Program-made: the position numbers and the translations under genes | Notes under the pieces: model-generated | The model's database searches: none | What the model saw: only the letters and a program-made list of their open reading frames with translations | What the model was told of the DNA's origin: nothing | Part shown: positions 27,183 through 39,327 of the stretch, piece after piece | How the letters are laid out: every line of letters begins with the position of its first letter | Position numbering within the stretch: position 1 is the first letter of the stretch | Assembly: GCA_965279475.1 (NCBI GenBank) | Contig: CBDIIA010000003.1 | Location: 2,046,001 to 2,110,000, forward strand | Direction: 5' to 3' | Source of the DNA: Pseudorhodoferax sp965279475 | GTDB lineage: Bacteria; Pseudomonadota; Gammaproteobacteria; Burkholderiales; Burkholderiaceae_C | DNA length: 64,000 nucleotides

Positions 27183-27243
27183 GGGTCTACCTTCGTGCGA
27201 CGGACGAGGGCGCGCGCTGGCTTCGGGAAGTCAGGCGCCGCGC

Positions 27244-28116
27244 TCATTGGTCCAGCAGTTTCATCGCATGCACGAGGCTCTTGCGCATGCGGGCAAACGA
27301 TTCGGAGAGCACGCCGATCTCGTCACGCGACTTGACGACGAACTCGGGCGCGTCCAGCTCGCCCAGGCTGACCCGGTCGGTCAGCGCGGACAGGCGCGTC
27401 ACCGGCTGGATCACCAGCTTCCACAGCATCAGGTTCAGCGCCAGGCCGATCGCGACGAACACGCCGGCCAGCGAGGCCATCACCACGCCGAAGGCCTGGT
27501 CGGCCCGCGCGAACGGCACCGACATCGGCACCGACACCACCTGCGCGCCCAGCGTCTCGTTGAGTTTCCAGCCGAAGCCGTTGGCCGGCCCGTACTTCTC
27601 GATCATCGGCGCCGGCGCGGCATCCACCGTGCTGTGGCACTGCAGGCAGGCCGGGTTGCTGATGCGGATCGGGCGGGCGATGTACATCGACGTGCCCGAG
27701 GCGGTCTCGCGCCGGCCGATGAACTCGGTCAGGCCGGGCTGCTTGCTGAACTGGGCGATCACGTCTTCTTCCCAGTCCTGGGCCCGGTCGCGCGGGTTGG
27801 TCGGGTTCAGCATCGCCGACTTGAACGCGTAGTCAGGGTGTTTGGTCCGCAAGGCGTTGATCATCTCCTGCGCCGAATAGGCCGGAACCGACTGCGGCAG
27901 GAAGGTGTACTTCATCTGCGTCTGCAGCAGCGGCTGGATCTGCGTGGCGGTGTAGGTGTTGACGGCCGCTGCGCTCTCCATGATCAGGCGGGCGCGGTCC
28001 AGCACTTCCTCGTGCGCGCCGCGCTGCAGCAGGTCGCGCGCCAGATAACCGGCGGCACTGAGTCCGAGTGCGAACACCAGCAGGAAGACCAGATTGAACT
28101 TGAGCAGCAGTTTCAT
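27244..28116 (-). CDS. Periplasmic CxxCH heme-type sensor with HAMP domain (DUF3365/Tll0287-like)
   Basis: The 290-residue protein has an N-terminal transmembrane segment (residues 5-27) and a periplasmic DUF3365/Tll0287-like domain containing one heme-binding motif, CLQCH, near residue 160. A second transmembrane segment (about 208-232) and a HAMP domain (PVTRLSALTDRVSLGELD) follow, then a short C-terminal helix. It has no kinase or cyclase output of its own, so it must signal through a partner. The downstream Ser/Thr kinase is the obvious candidate. I chose the ATG at 28116, 26 bases after the upstream stop. Confidence 0.88.
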   Translation of the reverse strand: MKLLLKFNLVFLLVFALGLSAAGYLARDLLQRGAHEEVLDRARLIMESAAAVNTYTATQIQPLLQTQMKYTFLPQSVPAYSAQEMINALRTKHPDYAFKSAMLNPTNPRDRAQDWEEDVIAQFSKQPGLTEFIGRRETASGTSMYIARPIRISNPACLQCHSTVDAAPAPMIEKYGPANGFGWKLNETLGAQVVSVPMSVPFARADQAFGVVMASLAGVFVAIGLALNLMLWKLVIQPVTRLSALTDRVSLGELDAPEFVVKSRDEIGVLSESFARMRKSLVHAMKLLDQ

Positions 28117-28142
28117 GGAAATCTCTTGTGTCGATGATGCTG

Positions 28143-29069
28143 TCAGGCGCCGGCGGGTCGTGGGGCCGACGGCGTCGCCTGGGGTTTGGGCGCGTATTTT
28201 TCGGGGAACAGGATACGGTCCCACTCCGGGTGCAGGCGCATATTGTCGACCAGACCGGCACGGAAATCGGGCCGTTTTGCAAGCGCCCGCCAGGCGGACA
28301 CGAAATACGGGCGCAGCAGCGCCTCGCCGCCCAACCAGCCCGCGGCATCGGCGTAGGCCATGTCGCCGACCTTCTTGGGCGCGACGTCGGCCGACTTGAA
28401 CAACGCGGCACGCGAAGGCAGGGTGTCGAGGAAGGTGCGGGGCACAGCCTGGATGAACGCCGCCGAGGGGCGCGGGCTGACGGCCGCCTTGTCCTTGCCC
28501 ATCCGGGCGTAGAACTCGCCGGCCTTGAGCTTGACCACGGCGGCCGCCGGCGTCGCTTGCCGGTCCGCCACCCCCACCGTGCCGGATTCCGAGAAGACCT
28601 GGCTGCTGTCGGGCAAGACGGCCACGACTACCTGGCGCGAGACGTCAACCAGCTCAGCGCCCGGTGTCAGCAGTGTTGCGCCGGCCCATGCTCCGCCTGC
28701 TCCGCCCGCCGATGGCGTCGCCGGCGCCGCGAACTTGAGCCAGCCCTGCAGCAGGTAGAGCCGTGTCGGCTTGCGCCCGGCGCTGGTCAAGCGTGGCGCG
28801 ATCAACACACGCGAGTCCGGCCCCAGGTCGGCCACGGCGCCGTCCTGGAACTCCACCCGCAACAACCTCGCCTGCGGACCGCTCTGCAGGATGTCGCCCG
28901 CCGCCAGCCGCACGCCCTCCGCCGCTATGAACTTGCCACCATCGCGCAGCAGCGTCGACGCGCCGTCGACGATGGTCACCGTCGCCAGCGCATCCGCCGC
29001 GCGCGCCGCGCCACACAGGCCCAGGAACACCGCCCCCACCACCGCCCACAGACTCGATTTGCCACGCAC
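28143..29069 (-). CDS. Secreted FecR-domain protein
   Basis: The 308-residue protein begins at a GTG preceded by AAGGG. It has a signal peptide (GAVFLGLCGAARA) and a FecR-like beta domain (GDILQSGPQARLLRVEFQDGAVADLGPDSRVLI). A C-terminal region of about 120 residues contains LHPEWDRILFPEKY. In this setting FecR domains act as periplasmic, probably cell-wall or signal-sensing modules, not as sigma-factor regulators, since no sigma factor is near. It is the first gene of the minus-strand cluster with the CxxCH sensor and the kinase. A much longer frame reading into the neighbouring peptidase gene is spurious. Confidence 0.85.
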   Translation of the reverse strand: MRGKSSLWAVVGAVFLGLCGAARAADALATVTIVDGASTLLRDGGKFIAAEGVRLAAGDILQSGPQARLLRVEFQDGAVADLGPDSRVLIAPRLTSAGRKPTRLYLLQGWLKFAAPATPSAGGAGGAWAGATLLTPGAELVDVSRQVVVAVLPDSSQVFSESGTVGVADRQATPAAAVVKLKAGEFYARMGKDKAAVSPRPSAAFIQAVPRTFLDTLPSRAALFKSADVAPKKVGDMAYADAAGWLGGEALLRPYFVSAWRALAKRPDFRAGLVDNMRLHPEWDRILFPEKYAPKPQATPSAPRPAGA

Positions 29070-29162
29070 TGTTTCTAACCCTTGCCGGAGAACTCCGCGG
29101 AGGCCAATGGTAGTGGATCGGCCCTCTGTTGCCCCACGGCGCGTATGGATAATCGGCCGGCG

Positions 29163-30194
29163 ATGAACAGCCCACCTGCGCCCCAGCCTCTTCGTCGCTT
29201 TCGCGGCGCCATCACCGATGTTCCCGGCATCGAGGTCGGGCACCAGACCGACGACCGGCGGCCGACCGGCTGCACCGTGGTGTTGACGCGTGAGGGCGCC
29301 GTCGCGGGGGTGGACGTGCGCGGCTCGGCCCCCGGCACCCGCGAGACCGACCTGCTCGACCCCGCGAACCTGGTGCAGCAGGTGCATGCCATCGTGCTGG
29401 CCGGCGGCAGCGCCTGGGGCCTGGAGGCCGCCTCCGGCGCCGCCCACTGGCTCGAGGAACAGGGCTGCGGCTTGCGCCTGCCGGTCGGCGTGCTGCCGAT
29501 CGTGCCGGCCGCCGTGCTGTTCGACCTGATGGTCGGCGATGCGCGGATCCGCCCCGATGCGGCATCGGGCTACCAGGCCTGTGCCGCGGCCTCGTCGCGC
29601 CGGCCCGCCGAAGGCAACGTGGGCGCGGGCAGCGGCGCCGCGGTCGGCAAGATCTTCGGCATCGAGCGCGCGATGAAAGGCGGCATCGGCACGGCCTCGG
29701 TCCGCGTGGGCGACGTGACGGTCGGCGCGCTGATCGCCTGCAACGCGTTGGGCGACGTGGTCGACCCGGCCACCGGCCGCGTCATCGCCGGCGCACGCAC
29801 GTCCTCCGGCAGCAAGGCCCTGGTCGACATCCGCCGCGCCCTGCTGCGTGGCGATGCGCCGAAGCCGCTGCTGGCCGGCACGAACACCACCATCGGCGTG
29901 GTCGCGACCGACGCGCCCATCACCAAGGTGCAGGCGCAGAAACTCGCGCAGATGGCGCACGACGGCCTGGCGCGCAGCATCAACCCGGCGCACACGATGT
30001 CCGACGGCGACACCCTGTTCGCGCTCGGCACCGGGCGCGCCGCGCGGTCGCCCGGCATGATGGTGCTGGGCACGATGGTGGCCGAGGCCACGGCCCGCGC
30101 CACGGTGAACGCCGTGCTGGCGGCACACGGAATCCGGGCCGGCGCGCTGCATCTGCCGGCTGCGCGCGACCTGCGCGGGCGCAGCACGCCATGA
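29163..30194 (+). CDS. P1 family (S58) peptidase
   Basis: The 343-residue protein matches the DmpA/NylC-like N-terminal nucleophile hydrolases: ITDVPGIEVGHQTD near the start, the glycine-rich GGSAWGLEAA, and the region EGNVGAGSGAAVGKIFG. In this family autocleavage before a Ser or Thr creates the catalytic N-terminus of the beta subunit. Substrates include D- or beta-aminopeptides and cyclic or linear amide oligomers. I chose the ATG at 29163; one at 29145 is also possible. The stop overlaps the start of a TAXI receptor gene by 4 bases. Confidence 0.9.
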   Translation: MNSPPAPQPLRRFRGAITDVPGIEVGHQTDDRRPTGCTVVLTREGAVAGVDVRGSAPGTRETDLLDPANLVQQVHAIVLAGGSAWGLEAASGAAHWLEEQGCGLRLPVGVLPIVPAAVLFDLMVGDARIRPDAASGYQACAAASSRRPAEGNVGAGSGAAVGKIFGIERAMKGGIGTASVRVGDVTVGALIACNALGDVVDPATGRVIAGARTSSGSKALVDIRRALLRGDAPKPLLAGTNTTIGVVATDAPITKVQAQKLAQMAHDGLARSINPAHTMSDGDTLFALGTGRAARSPGMMVLGTMVAEATARATVNAVLAAHGIRAGALHLPAARDLRGRSTP

Positions 30195-31579
30195 AGGCCG
30201 TGCGCTTCGGCCTGGTGTCGCTGAAGGAGCTGCTGGTCTCCGGCGGTCCCTTCGTCGTGCTGGCGCTGGCGCTGCTGGCGGCGGCCTACTGGTGGCTCGA
30301 CCCGACGCCGCCGCGCCGCGTGACGCTGGCCACCGGTCCGGCCCAAAGCGCGTACGCCGCGTTCGGCGAGCGTTACGCCAAGGCACTGGCCGTGCACGGC
30401 ATCGAGGTCGTGCTGGTGCCGAGCGAGGGTTCTTCCGACAATCTGCGCCTGCTGCGCGCCGGACAGGCCGACCTGGGCTTCGTGCAGGGCGGCACTGGCG
30501 CCTCGGTCGACGACGAAGGCAGCGGCATCGTGTCGCTGGGCAGCCTGTTCGTCGAGCCGGTCTGGCTGTTCTACCGCGCAGGCATCGCGCTTGCGCCGCC
30601 GGCGGACGCGCCTCAACCCCGGACCGCCAAAGCCGTTGCGGCCCCCTCCCCGGCCTCCCCGGCCCCGCTGGACGCCTTGGCCCAGCTGGCCGGCCTGCGC
30701 GTCAACCTCGACACCGAGGGCAGCGGCGTGCCCAACCTGATGGCCAAGCTGCTGGAGGCCAACCGGGTCGAGGCCGGCGCGCTGAAGCTCACGCACCTGG
30801 CGCAGACGCCGGCCACCGTGGCGTTTCTCGACAAGACACTGGACGCGATCGTCTTCGCGTCGGCGCCCGAATCGCTGATGGTGCAGATGCTGCTGCAGAC
30901 GCCCGAGGTGCGGCTGATGGACTTCGCGCAGAGCGAGGCCTATGCACGGCGGTTCCCGTTCCTGACGCCGGTGGTGCTGCCCCAGGGCGTGGTCGATCTG
31001 GCCTCGAACGTGCCGCCGCGGGATGTGCGCCTGGTGGCCTCGACCACGTCGCTGCTGGCACGCGAGGGCACGCACCCGGCGCTGGTGCAGTTGTTCGCCG
31101 ACGCGGCGCGCAACCTGCATGGCGGCGCCGGCTGGTTCAACCGGGCGGCTGAGTTCCCGAACCCGCGCAATGCGGAGTTTCCGCTGGCCAAGGAAGCCGA
31201 GCGCACGATGCGCGACGGCACACCGATGATGCAGCGCTACCTGCCATTCTGGGTCGCCAACCTGGTCGAGCGCATGTGGCTGGCGCTGGGCGTGATCCTC
31301 GCGCTGCTGCTGCCGCTCAGCCGTATCGTGCCGCCGCTGTACGCGTTCCGGATCCGCTCACGCGTGTTCCGCTGGTACGGGCAGCTGCGCGACATCGAGA
31401 ACCAGCTCGACAGCGGCCACGCCGACCTGGACACGCTCACGACCCGCCTCGACCAGCTCGACCGCGTCGCCAACGGCATCAACGTGCCGCTGTCGTACGC
31501 GAACGAGCTCTACGCCCTGCGCAACAACATCTACGCGGTGCGCAAGAGGCTGCTGGCGGGGGCGCCGCCGCAGCCCTAG
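30191..31579 (+). CDS. TAXI-family substrate-binding protein, membrane anchored
   Basis: The 462-residue protein has an uncleaved-looking N-terminal transmembrane segment (residues 18-37) and a TAXI-type binding domain (GPAQSAYAAFGERYAKAL, then LRAGQADLGFVQGG). A second transmembrane segment lies near residues 365-385, followed by a coiled-coil C-terminal tail (about 395-460). TAXI proteins usually serve TRAP transporters, but no TRAP permease gene is near. The membrane anchors and cytoplasmic tail suggest a receptor or sensor variant instead of a soluble shuttle. It is translationally coupled (ATGA) to the P1-peptidase gene. Confidence 0.88.
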   Translation: MKAVRFGLVSLKELLVSGGPFVVLALALLAAAYWWLDPTPPRRVTLATGPAQSAYAAFGERYAKALAVHGIEVVLVPSEGSSDNLRLLRAGQADLGFVQGGTGASVDDEGSGIVSLGSLFVEPVWLFYRAGIALAPPADAPQPRTAKAVAAPSPASPAPLDALAQLAGLRVNLDTEGSGVPNLMAKLLEANRVEAGALKLTHLAQTPATVAFLDKTLDAIVFASAPESLMVQMLLQTPEVRLMDFAQSEAYARRFPFLTPVVLPQGVVDLASNVPPRDVRLVASTTSLLAREGTHPALVQLFADAARNLHGGAGWFNRAAEFPNPRNAEFPLAKEAERTMRDGTPMMQRYLPFWVANLVERMWLALGVILALLLPLSRIVPPLYAFRIRSRVFRWYGQLRDIENQLDSGHADLDTLTTRLDQLDRVANGINVPLSYANELYALRNNIYAVRKRLLAGAPPQP

Positions 31580-31586
31580 AGCGAGG

Positions 31587-33248
<1,662 letters not shown>

Positions 33249-33535
33249 CTGGTGATTGCCTGCGAAAAGTGGAGCGGGAACACGACCCGGAACCGGGTCG
33301 AAGCTGCCGGCCGTGGGCCGGGCGAACGCCGATTATCCCAGCATGCGACAATGCGGTCTGTTGCGGCACTCCAGTTTGCCGCGACACCGGCACTTTGCCG
33401 GGGGCAGCGAAGACGGGAAACTCCCGCTCCACCTGCCTGTTTTCTCCAAGCACGTCTGCCTATGACTGGTGCGTCGGTCCAACCGATGCGACAGGCCGAT
33501 CTCCCCAGCGCCCCGGAAGGGCGCCACATGACTCC

Positions 33536-35290
<1,755 letters not shown>

Positions 35291-35303
35291 CCGACCCCCG
35301 CGC

Positions 35304-35329
35304 GGCGCTGACGCAGCCGCGTCAGTGCC
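35304..35329 (+). other. Hairpin after the helicase gene
   Basis: GGCGCTGACGC and GCGTCAGTGCC pair over 11 bases (one G-T pair) around an AGCC loop, 13 bases after the helicase stop and between convergent genes. No T-run follows, so it is a weak terminator at best, though it could protect mRNA ends. Confidence 0.5.
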
Positions 35330-35356
35330 GTGGCAGCGGCTGAAGCCCGACGGCCT

Positions 35357-35740
35357 TCAGTCCCGCACGAACAAGGTCTGCAGCGGCACGCTGCCGACCT
35401 GGCGGCTCCAGTGCCCGTGCACCGCGGCGTCGAACGTGGCGCCCGCCGGCAGCACGTCGGCCGAATAGAAATGCTGGCCCGGGCCGAACACCCGGGTGCT
35501 GCCGTCCTGCAGGCCGATTTCCATCTGCCCTGCCAGGATCACCACCCACTGCGGTGTCACCGTCACATGGAACTGGCTGCGGAACCCGAGCGGGCTTTCG
35601 CGCAACTGGTAGCCGCCCGAGGGCTTCAAGGCCGACAGCATCGACTGCGGCGTGCCGCCGTCCAGCGCTACGGCCTCGTCGCGGAATTTCGCGCGTCCGT
35701 CGGTATCGGTGAACAGCACGGTCTTGGTGAAGGTGGTCAT
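35357..35740 (-). CDS. Cupin-domain protein
   Basis: The 127-residue protein is a single small cupin: FRSQFHVTVTPQWVVILAGQMEIGLQDG, then FGPGQHFYSADVLPAG. Single His residues stand in the expected metal-site positions (H58 in FHVT and H90 in GQHFY). It is the last gene of the long sugar-acid operon, 60 bases after the dehydrogenase gene. A role as isomerase, lactonase or regulator of the pathway is possible. The sequence alone does not show which. Confidence 0.8.
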   Translation of the reverse strand: MTTFTKTVLFTDTDGRAKFRDEAVALDGGTPQSMLSALKPSGGYQLRESPLGFRSQFHVTVTPQWVVILAGQMEIGLQDGSTRVFGPGQHFYSADVLPAGATFDAAVHGHWSRQVGSVPLQTLFVRD

Positions 35741-35800
35741 CTGGTCTCGTATCTCGTAGCGAACAAAAGGGGCGGTCCGGGCCGGCGGCGCGAACCGCGC

Positions 35801-36871
35801 TCAGTGTGCCAGCGTCTCGGTGCCGGTCTCGGCCTCCGCGCCGAAGCCGATCTGCACTTTCATGGCCCGGCGCTTGTCGGCCGCCAGCGCAAAGGCCTCG
35901 GCGGCGCTGTCGAAGGCCACGATGTCCGAGATCACCGGCTTGCCGTCGACCAGGCCCTGGTTCAGGAAGGCCACCGCAGTCGCGAATTCCGCGTGGAACC
36001 TGAAGGTGCCGCGCAGGTCGATCTCCTTGCCCACCAGCACGTTGAGGGGCAGGCTGATGTCGCCGCCCAGGCCGATCGTCACGATCACGCCGCGCGGCGC
36101 CACCACGTCGATGCCGCTACGCAAGGCCTTGTCGCTGCCCGAAGCCTCGAACATCACATCGAACTGGCCTTTGTCGAGCGCGAACGGCGCCAGCGCCTGC
36201 GGGTCGGTCGCGAGATTGATCGCCTGGTCGGCGCCCATCTTCAAGGCGCAGGCCAGCGGCAGCGCGGCGATGTCGGCGGCGACGATCTGCGCCGCTCCGG
36301 CACGCCGCAGCCCGGCAATCAGCAAGGCGCCGATCGGCCCGCAGCCGGTGACCAGCACCCGCTTGCCGAACACCGAACCGGCGCGGCTGATCGCGTGCAG
36401 CCCGACCGACAGCGGCTCGGCCAGCGCGGCCTCCGACAACGACAGGCCATCGGCCACCGGATGGGCCTGGCTGCTGTCGATCACCAGCCGCTCGCGGAAT
36501 GCGCCCTGCACGTGCGGGAACCGCATGGCGCTGCCGTAGAAACGCATGTCCAGACAATGGTTGTGCTGGCCCAGCTGGCAGAAGCGGCACTGGCCGCAGG
36601 GCCGCGACGGCGAGATCGCGATGCGTTGGCCAGGCTGCAGCGCCGTGACGTCAGCTCCTACCCGCTCGACGATGCCCGACACCTCGTGGCCCAGCACCAT
36701 CGGCTCGCGGATGCGCACGGTGCCGAAGCCGCCGTGCTGGTAGTAGTGCAGATCCGATCCGCAGATGCCGCCGTAGGCCACGCGCACCGCCAGCTGTTGC
36801 GGGCCGAGCTGGCCGTCGTCGAACGCGTCGAGACGCAGATCATGGGGGGCGTGGCAAACCAGTGCGCGCAT
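35801..36871 (-). CDS. idnD: Zinc-dependent dehydrogenase, L-idonate 5-dehydrogenase-like
   Basis: The 356-residue protein is a medium-chain alcohol dehydrogenase with catalytic-zinc ligands in GICGSDLHYY and GHEVSG. The structural-zinc Cys cluster is CGQCRFCQLGQHNHC, and the Rossmann nucleotide site is TGCGPIGAL. The HYYQHGGFG signature is that of L-idonate 5-dehydrogenases, which interconvert L-idonate and 5-ketogluconate. The adjacent SDR resembles gluconate 5-dehydrogenases and the next gene encodes gluconokinase. The three together give the E. coli idn pathway from L-idonate to 6-phosphogluconate. Substrate identity is inferred. Confidence 0.8.
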   Translation of the reverse strand: MRALVCHAPHDLRLDAFDDGQLGPQQLAVRVAYGGICGSDLHYYQHGGFGTVRIREPMVLGHEVSGIVERVGADVTALQPGQRIAISPSRPCGQCRFCQLGQHNHCLDMRFYGSAMRFPHVQGAFRERLVIDSSQAHPVADGLSLSEAALAEPLSVGLHAISRAGSVFGKRVLVTGCGPIGALLIAGLRRAGAAQIVAADIAALPLACALKMGADQAINLATDPQALAPFALDKGQFDVMFEASGSDKALRSGIDVVAPRGVIVTIGLGGDISLPLNVLVGKEIDLRGTFRFHAEFATAVAFLNQGLVDGKPVISDIVAFDSAAEAFALAADKRRAMKVQIGFGAEAETGTETLAH

Positions 36872-36935
36872 GGGAGGTCTCCTATAGGGGCTGATCGTGG
36901 TGGGACGCGTGGTAAGACGTGTGGTGCGTGGCGAA

Positions 36936-37706
36936 CTACAAGGTAGCCGTCACGCCGCCGTCGACGTACAGCACATGGCCGTTGACGAAGTCCGAGGCCT
37001 TGCTGGCCAGGAACACCGCGGCGCCGGCCAGGTCCTCGACATCGCCCCAGCGCCGGCTGGGGGTGTGCGTGACCAGCCAGTCGGTGAACTTCGGGTCGGC
37101 CACCAGCGCCTGGTTGAGTTCGGTCTTGAAGTAGCCCGGGCCCAGGCCGTTGACGTTGATGCCGTGCGGGCCCCAGTCGATCGCCATGCCCTTGGTCAGC
37201 ATCTTCACCGCGCCCTTGCTGGCGGTGTAGGGCGCGATGTTCGGCCGGCCGAGTTCACTCTGCACCGAGCAGATGTTGATGATCTTGCCGCGGCCGCGCG
37301 GAATCATGCAGCGGGCCACCGCCTGGCCGACCAGGAACACGCTGTCGAGGTTGGTGCGCATCAGCTCGCGCCAATGCTCGGCGCTGAAGTCCTGCAACGG
37401 TCCGCGGCGCTGCATGCCGGCGTTGTTGACCAGGATCTCGATCGGCCCGTGCCGGCTTTCGATGTCGGCCACGGCGGCCTGCACCTCGGCGCCATCGGTC
37501 ACATCGAAGCCACTGGTGTGCACCTGCAGGCCTTCGTCGCGCAGCCGCTGGGCCGCGCTGGCGAGCCGCGCCGCATCGCGGCCGTTCAGCACCAGCGTCG
37601 CGCCGGCCTGGCCGAGGCCACGTGCGAGAGCGAAGCCGATGCCCGCGGAGGAGCCGGTGATCAGGGCCAGTCGGCCGTCGAGGCGGAAGTCGGGTGCGTG
37701 GGTCAT
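36936..37706 (-). CDS. idnO: SDR oxidoreductase, gluconate 5-dehydrogenase-like
   Basis: The 256-residue short-chain dehydrogenase has the cofactor motif TGSSAGIG, NNAG, the catalytic Ser region ICSVQSELGR and YTASKGA (Tyr and Lys), and DGGVTATL at the C-terminus. IdnO/Gno enzymes reduce 5-ketogluconate to gluconate with NADPH. The start at 37706 overlaps the gluconokinase stop by 4 bases, so the two are co-translated. A frame extension upstream is spurious. Confidence 0.8.
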   Translation of the reverse strand: MTHAPDFRLDGRLALITGSSAGIGFALARGLGQAGATLVLNGRDAARLASAAQRLRDEGLQVHTSGFDVTDGAEVQAAVADIESRHGPIEILVNNAGMQRRGPLQDFSAEHWRELMRTNLDSVFLVGQAVARCMIPRGRGKIINICSVQSELGRPNIAPYTASKGAVKMLTKGMAIDWGPHGINVNGLGPGYFKTELNQALVADPKFTDWLVTHTPSRRWGDVEDLAGAAVFLASKASDFVNGHVLYVDGGVTATL

Positions 37707-38233
37707 GTCGGGTGCGTGGGAACTGGCGCCGCCGGCGGCAGCGTGGAAAGAATCTGCGCGACGATGGCGTCGACGCTCTGTGTCACGTCGAACGGCAGCG
37801 CGCGCTCGTCGGGGCCGGGCGGCTCCAGCGTCGCCAACTGGCTGTCGAGCAGCGACGCCGGCATGTAGTGGCCGGTGCGCGCGGCCATGCGGCCGGCCAG
37901 CACGGCACGCGCGCCATGCAGGAACACCAGGCGCAGCTGCGGGTCGCCCTCGCGCAGCACGTCGCGGTAGCTGCGCTTGAGCGCCGAGCACGACACCACG
38001 AGCCCGCGCCCTGCCCTCTGCGCCTCGGCAATGCGCAGGGCGATCGCATGCAACCAGCCGGCGCGGTCTTCGTCGGCCAGCGGCGTGCCGGCCGCCATCT
38101 TCGCGATGCTGGCCGGCGTGTGCAGCGCGTCGCCCTCGAGAAACGGGATCTCCAGCGCGGCCGCCAGTCGCTGGCCGACCGAACTCTTGCCGCAGCCGCT
38201 GACGCCCATCACGATGAAGACCGGCGCGCTCAC
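37703..38233 (-). CDS. gntK: Gluconokinase
   Basis: The 176-residue kinase has the P-loop GVSGCGKSS at the N-terminus, the GDALHTPASIAKMAAGTPLADEDRAGWL region, and SCSALKRSYRD, all hallmarks of GntK/IdnK. It would phosphorylate gluconate to 6-phosphogluconate for the Entner-Doudoroff or pentose phosphate route. The start is GTG, 4 bases from the ABC ATPase stop, and it overlaps the SDR gene by 4 bases. Confidence 0.94.
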   Translation of the reverse strand: MSAPVFIVMGVSGCGKSSVGQRLAAALEIPFLEGDALHTPASIAKMAAGTPLADEDRAGWLHAIALRIAEAQRAGRGLVVSCSALKRSYRDVLREGDPQLRLVFLHGARAVLAGRMAARTGHYMPASLLDSQLATLEPPGPDERALPFDVTQSVDAIVAQILSTLPPAAPVPTHPT

Positions 38234-38237
38234 CCGC

Positions 38238-39308
38238 TCACTCCAGGCGCTTGCCGTCGGCGGCGTCGAACAGATGCGCCTTGGCGCCGTCGATGTCGAG
38301 GTAGACCGTGTCGTCGGGCCGCACGGCGGTGCGGCCGTGCATCACCACCGTGCATTGGGCATTGCCCACCTGCAGCAGCAGCTCGGTCTCGGCACCGGTG
38401 GGCTCGACCACGATGACGCGCGCCGCGATGCCCTGCTGGGTGGCCGACAGCCCGATGTCGGTCGGCCGCACGCCGTAGTGCACGGCCTGGCCGTCGCGCC
38501 CGGCCGACAACGCCGCCACCGGCCAGTGCGCACCTTCGGCCTCGACCCAGCTGCGTTCGCCATCGCGGCGCAGCGTGCCCTGCACCACGTTCATCGACGG
38601 CGAGCCGATGAACTGGGCGACGAACAGGTTGCCCGGCCGGTCGAACAGCTGCAAAGGCGTGCCGATCTGCTCGATGATGCCGTCGTGCATCACGACGATG
38701 CGGTCGGCCATCGTCATCGCCTCGATCTGGTCGTGCGTCACGTAGACGGTGGTGGTCTTCAGCCGCTGGTGCAGCGCCTTGATCTCGGCGCGCATCGCCA
38801 CGCGCAGCTTGGCATCGAGGTTCGACAGGGGTTCGTCGAACAGGAACACCTTGGGGTCGCGCACGATCGCGCGGCCCATCGCCACGCGTTGGCGCTGGCC
38901 GCCCGACAGTTCGCGCGGGTAGCGGTCGAGCAAGGCCTCGAGGTTCAGGATCTTCGCGGCATGGGCCACGCGCTCGTCGGTCACCGACTTCTCTGCGCTG
39001 CGCAGCTTCAGGCTGAAACCCATGTTCTCGCCGACCGTCATGTGCGGGTACAGCGCGTAGCTCTGGAACACCATCGCGATGTCGCGGTCCTTCGACTCGA
39101 TGTCGTTGACCACGCGGCCGTCGATCGCGATCTCGCCGCCGCTGATGTCCTCCAGGCCGGCCAGCATGCGTAGCAATGTCGACTTACCGCAGCCCGACGG
39201 CCCGACCAGCACGACGAACTCGCCGTCGGCGATGTCGAAACTCAGCCCGTGCAGGATCTTGACCTTGCCGAAGTTCTTCTCGATCTTCTGGAACGATACG
39301 GATGCCAT
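38238..39308 (-). CDS. ABC transporter ATPase, MalK/UgpC type
   Basis: The 356-residue protein has Walker A GPSGCGKST, the signature LSGGQRQRVAMGRAIVRDP, Walker B FLFDEPLSNLDAKLR, and a C-terminal TOBE/OB-type regulatory region (from about residue 235). This is the CUT1 sugar-importer ATPase class. It pairs with the two permeases and the binding protein encoded upstream in the same operon. Confidence 0.95.
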   Translation of the reverse strand: MASVSFQKIEKNFGKVKILHGLSFDIADGEFVVLVGPSGCGKSTLLRMLAGLEDISGGEIAIDGRVVNDIESKDRDIAMVFQSYALYPHMTVGENMGFSLKLRSAEKSVTDERVAHAAKILNLEALLDRYPRELSGGQRQRVAMGRAIVRDPKVFLFDEPLSNLDAKLRVAMRAEIKALHQRLKTTTVYVTHDQIEAMTMADRIVVMHDGIIEQIGTPLQLFDRPGNLFVAQFIGSPSMNVVQGTLRRDGERSWVEAEGAHWPVAALSAGRDGQAVHYGVRPTDIGLSATQQGIAARVIVVEPTGAETELLLQVGNAQCTVVMHGRTAVRPDDTVYLDIDGAKAHLFDAADGKRLE

Positions 39309-39327
39309 TGTTTTCTTTCTGGGTGCT

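Noticed and set aside
29070..30386. Upstream extension of the FecR-like gene into the P1-peptidase locus
   Set aside because: The extension is antisense to the peptidase. A GTG with AAGGG and a signal peptide directly downstream gives the real start at 29069.
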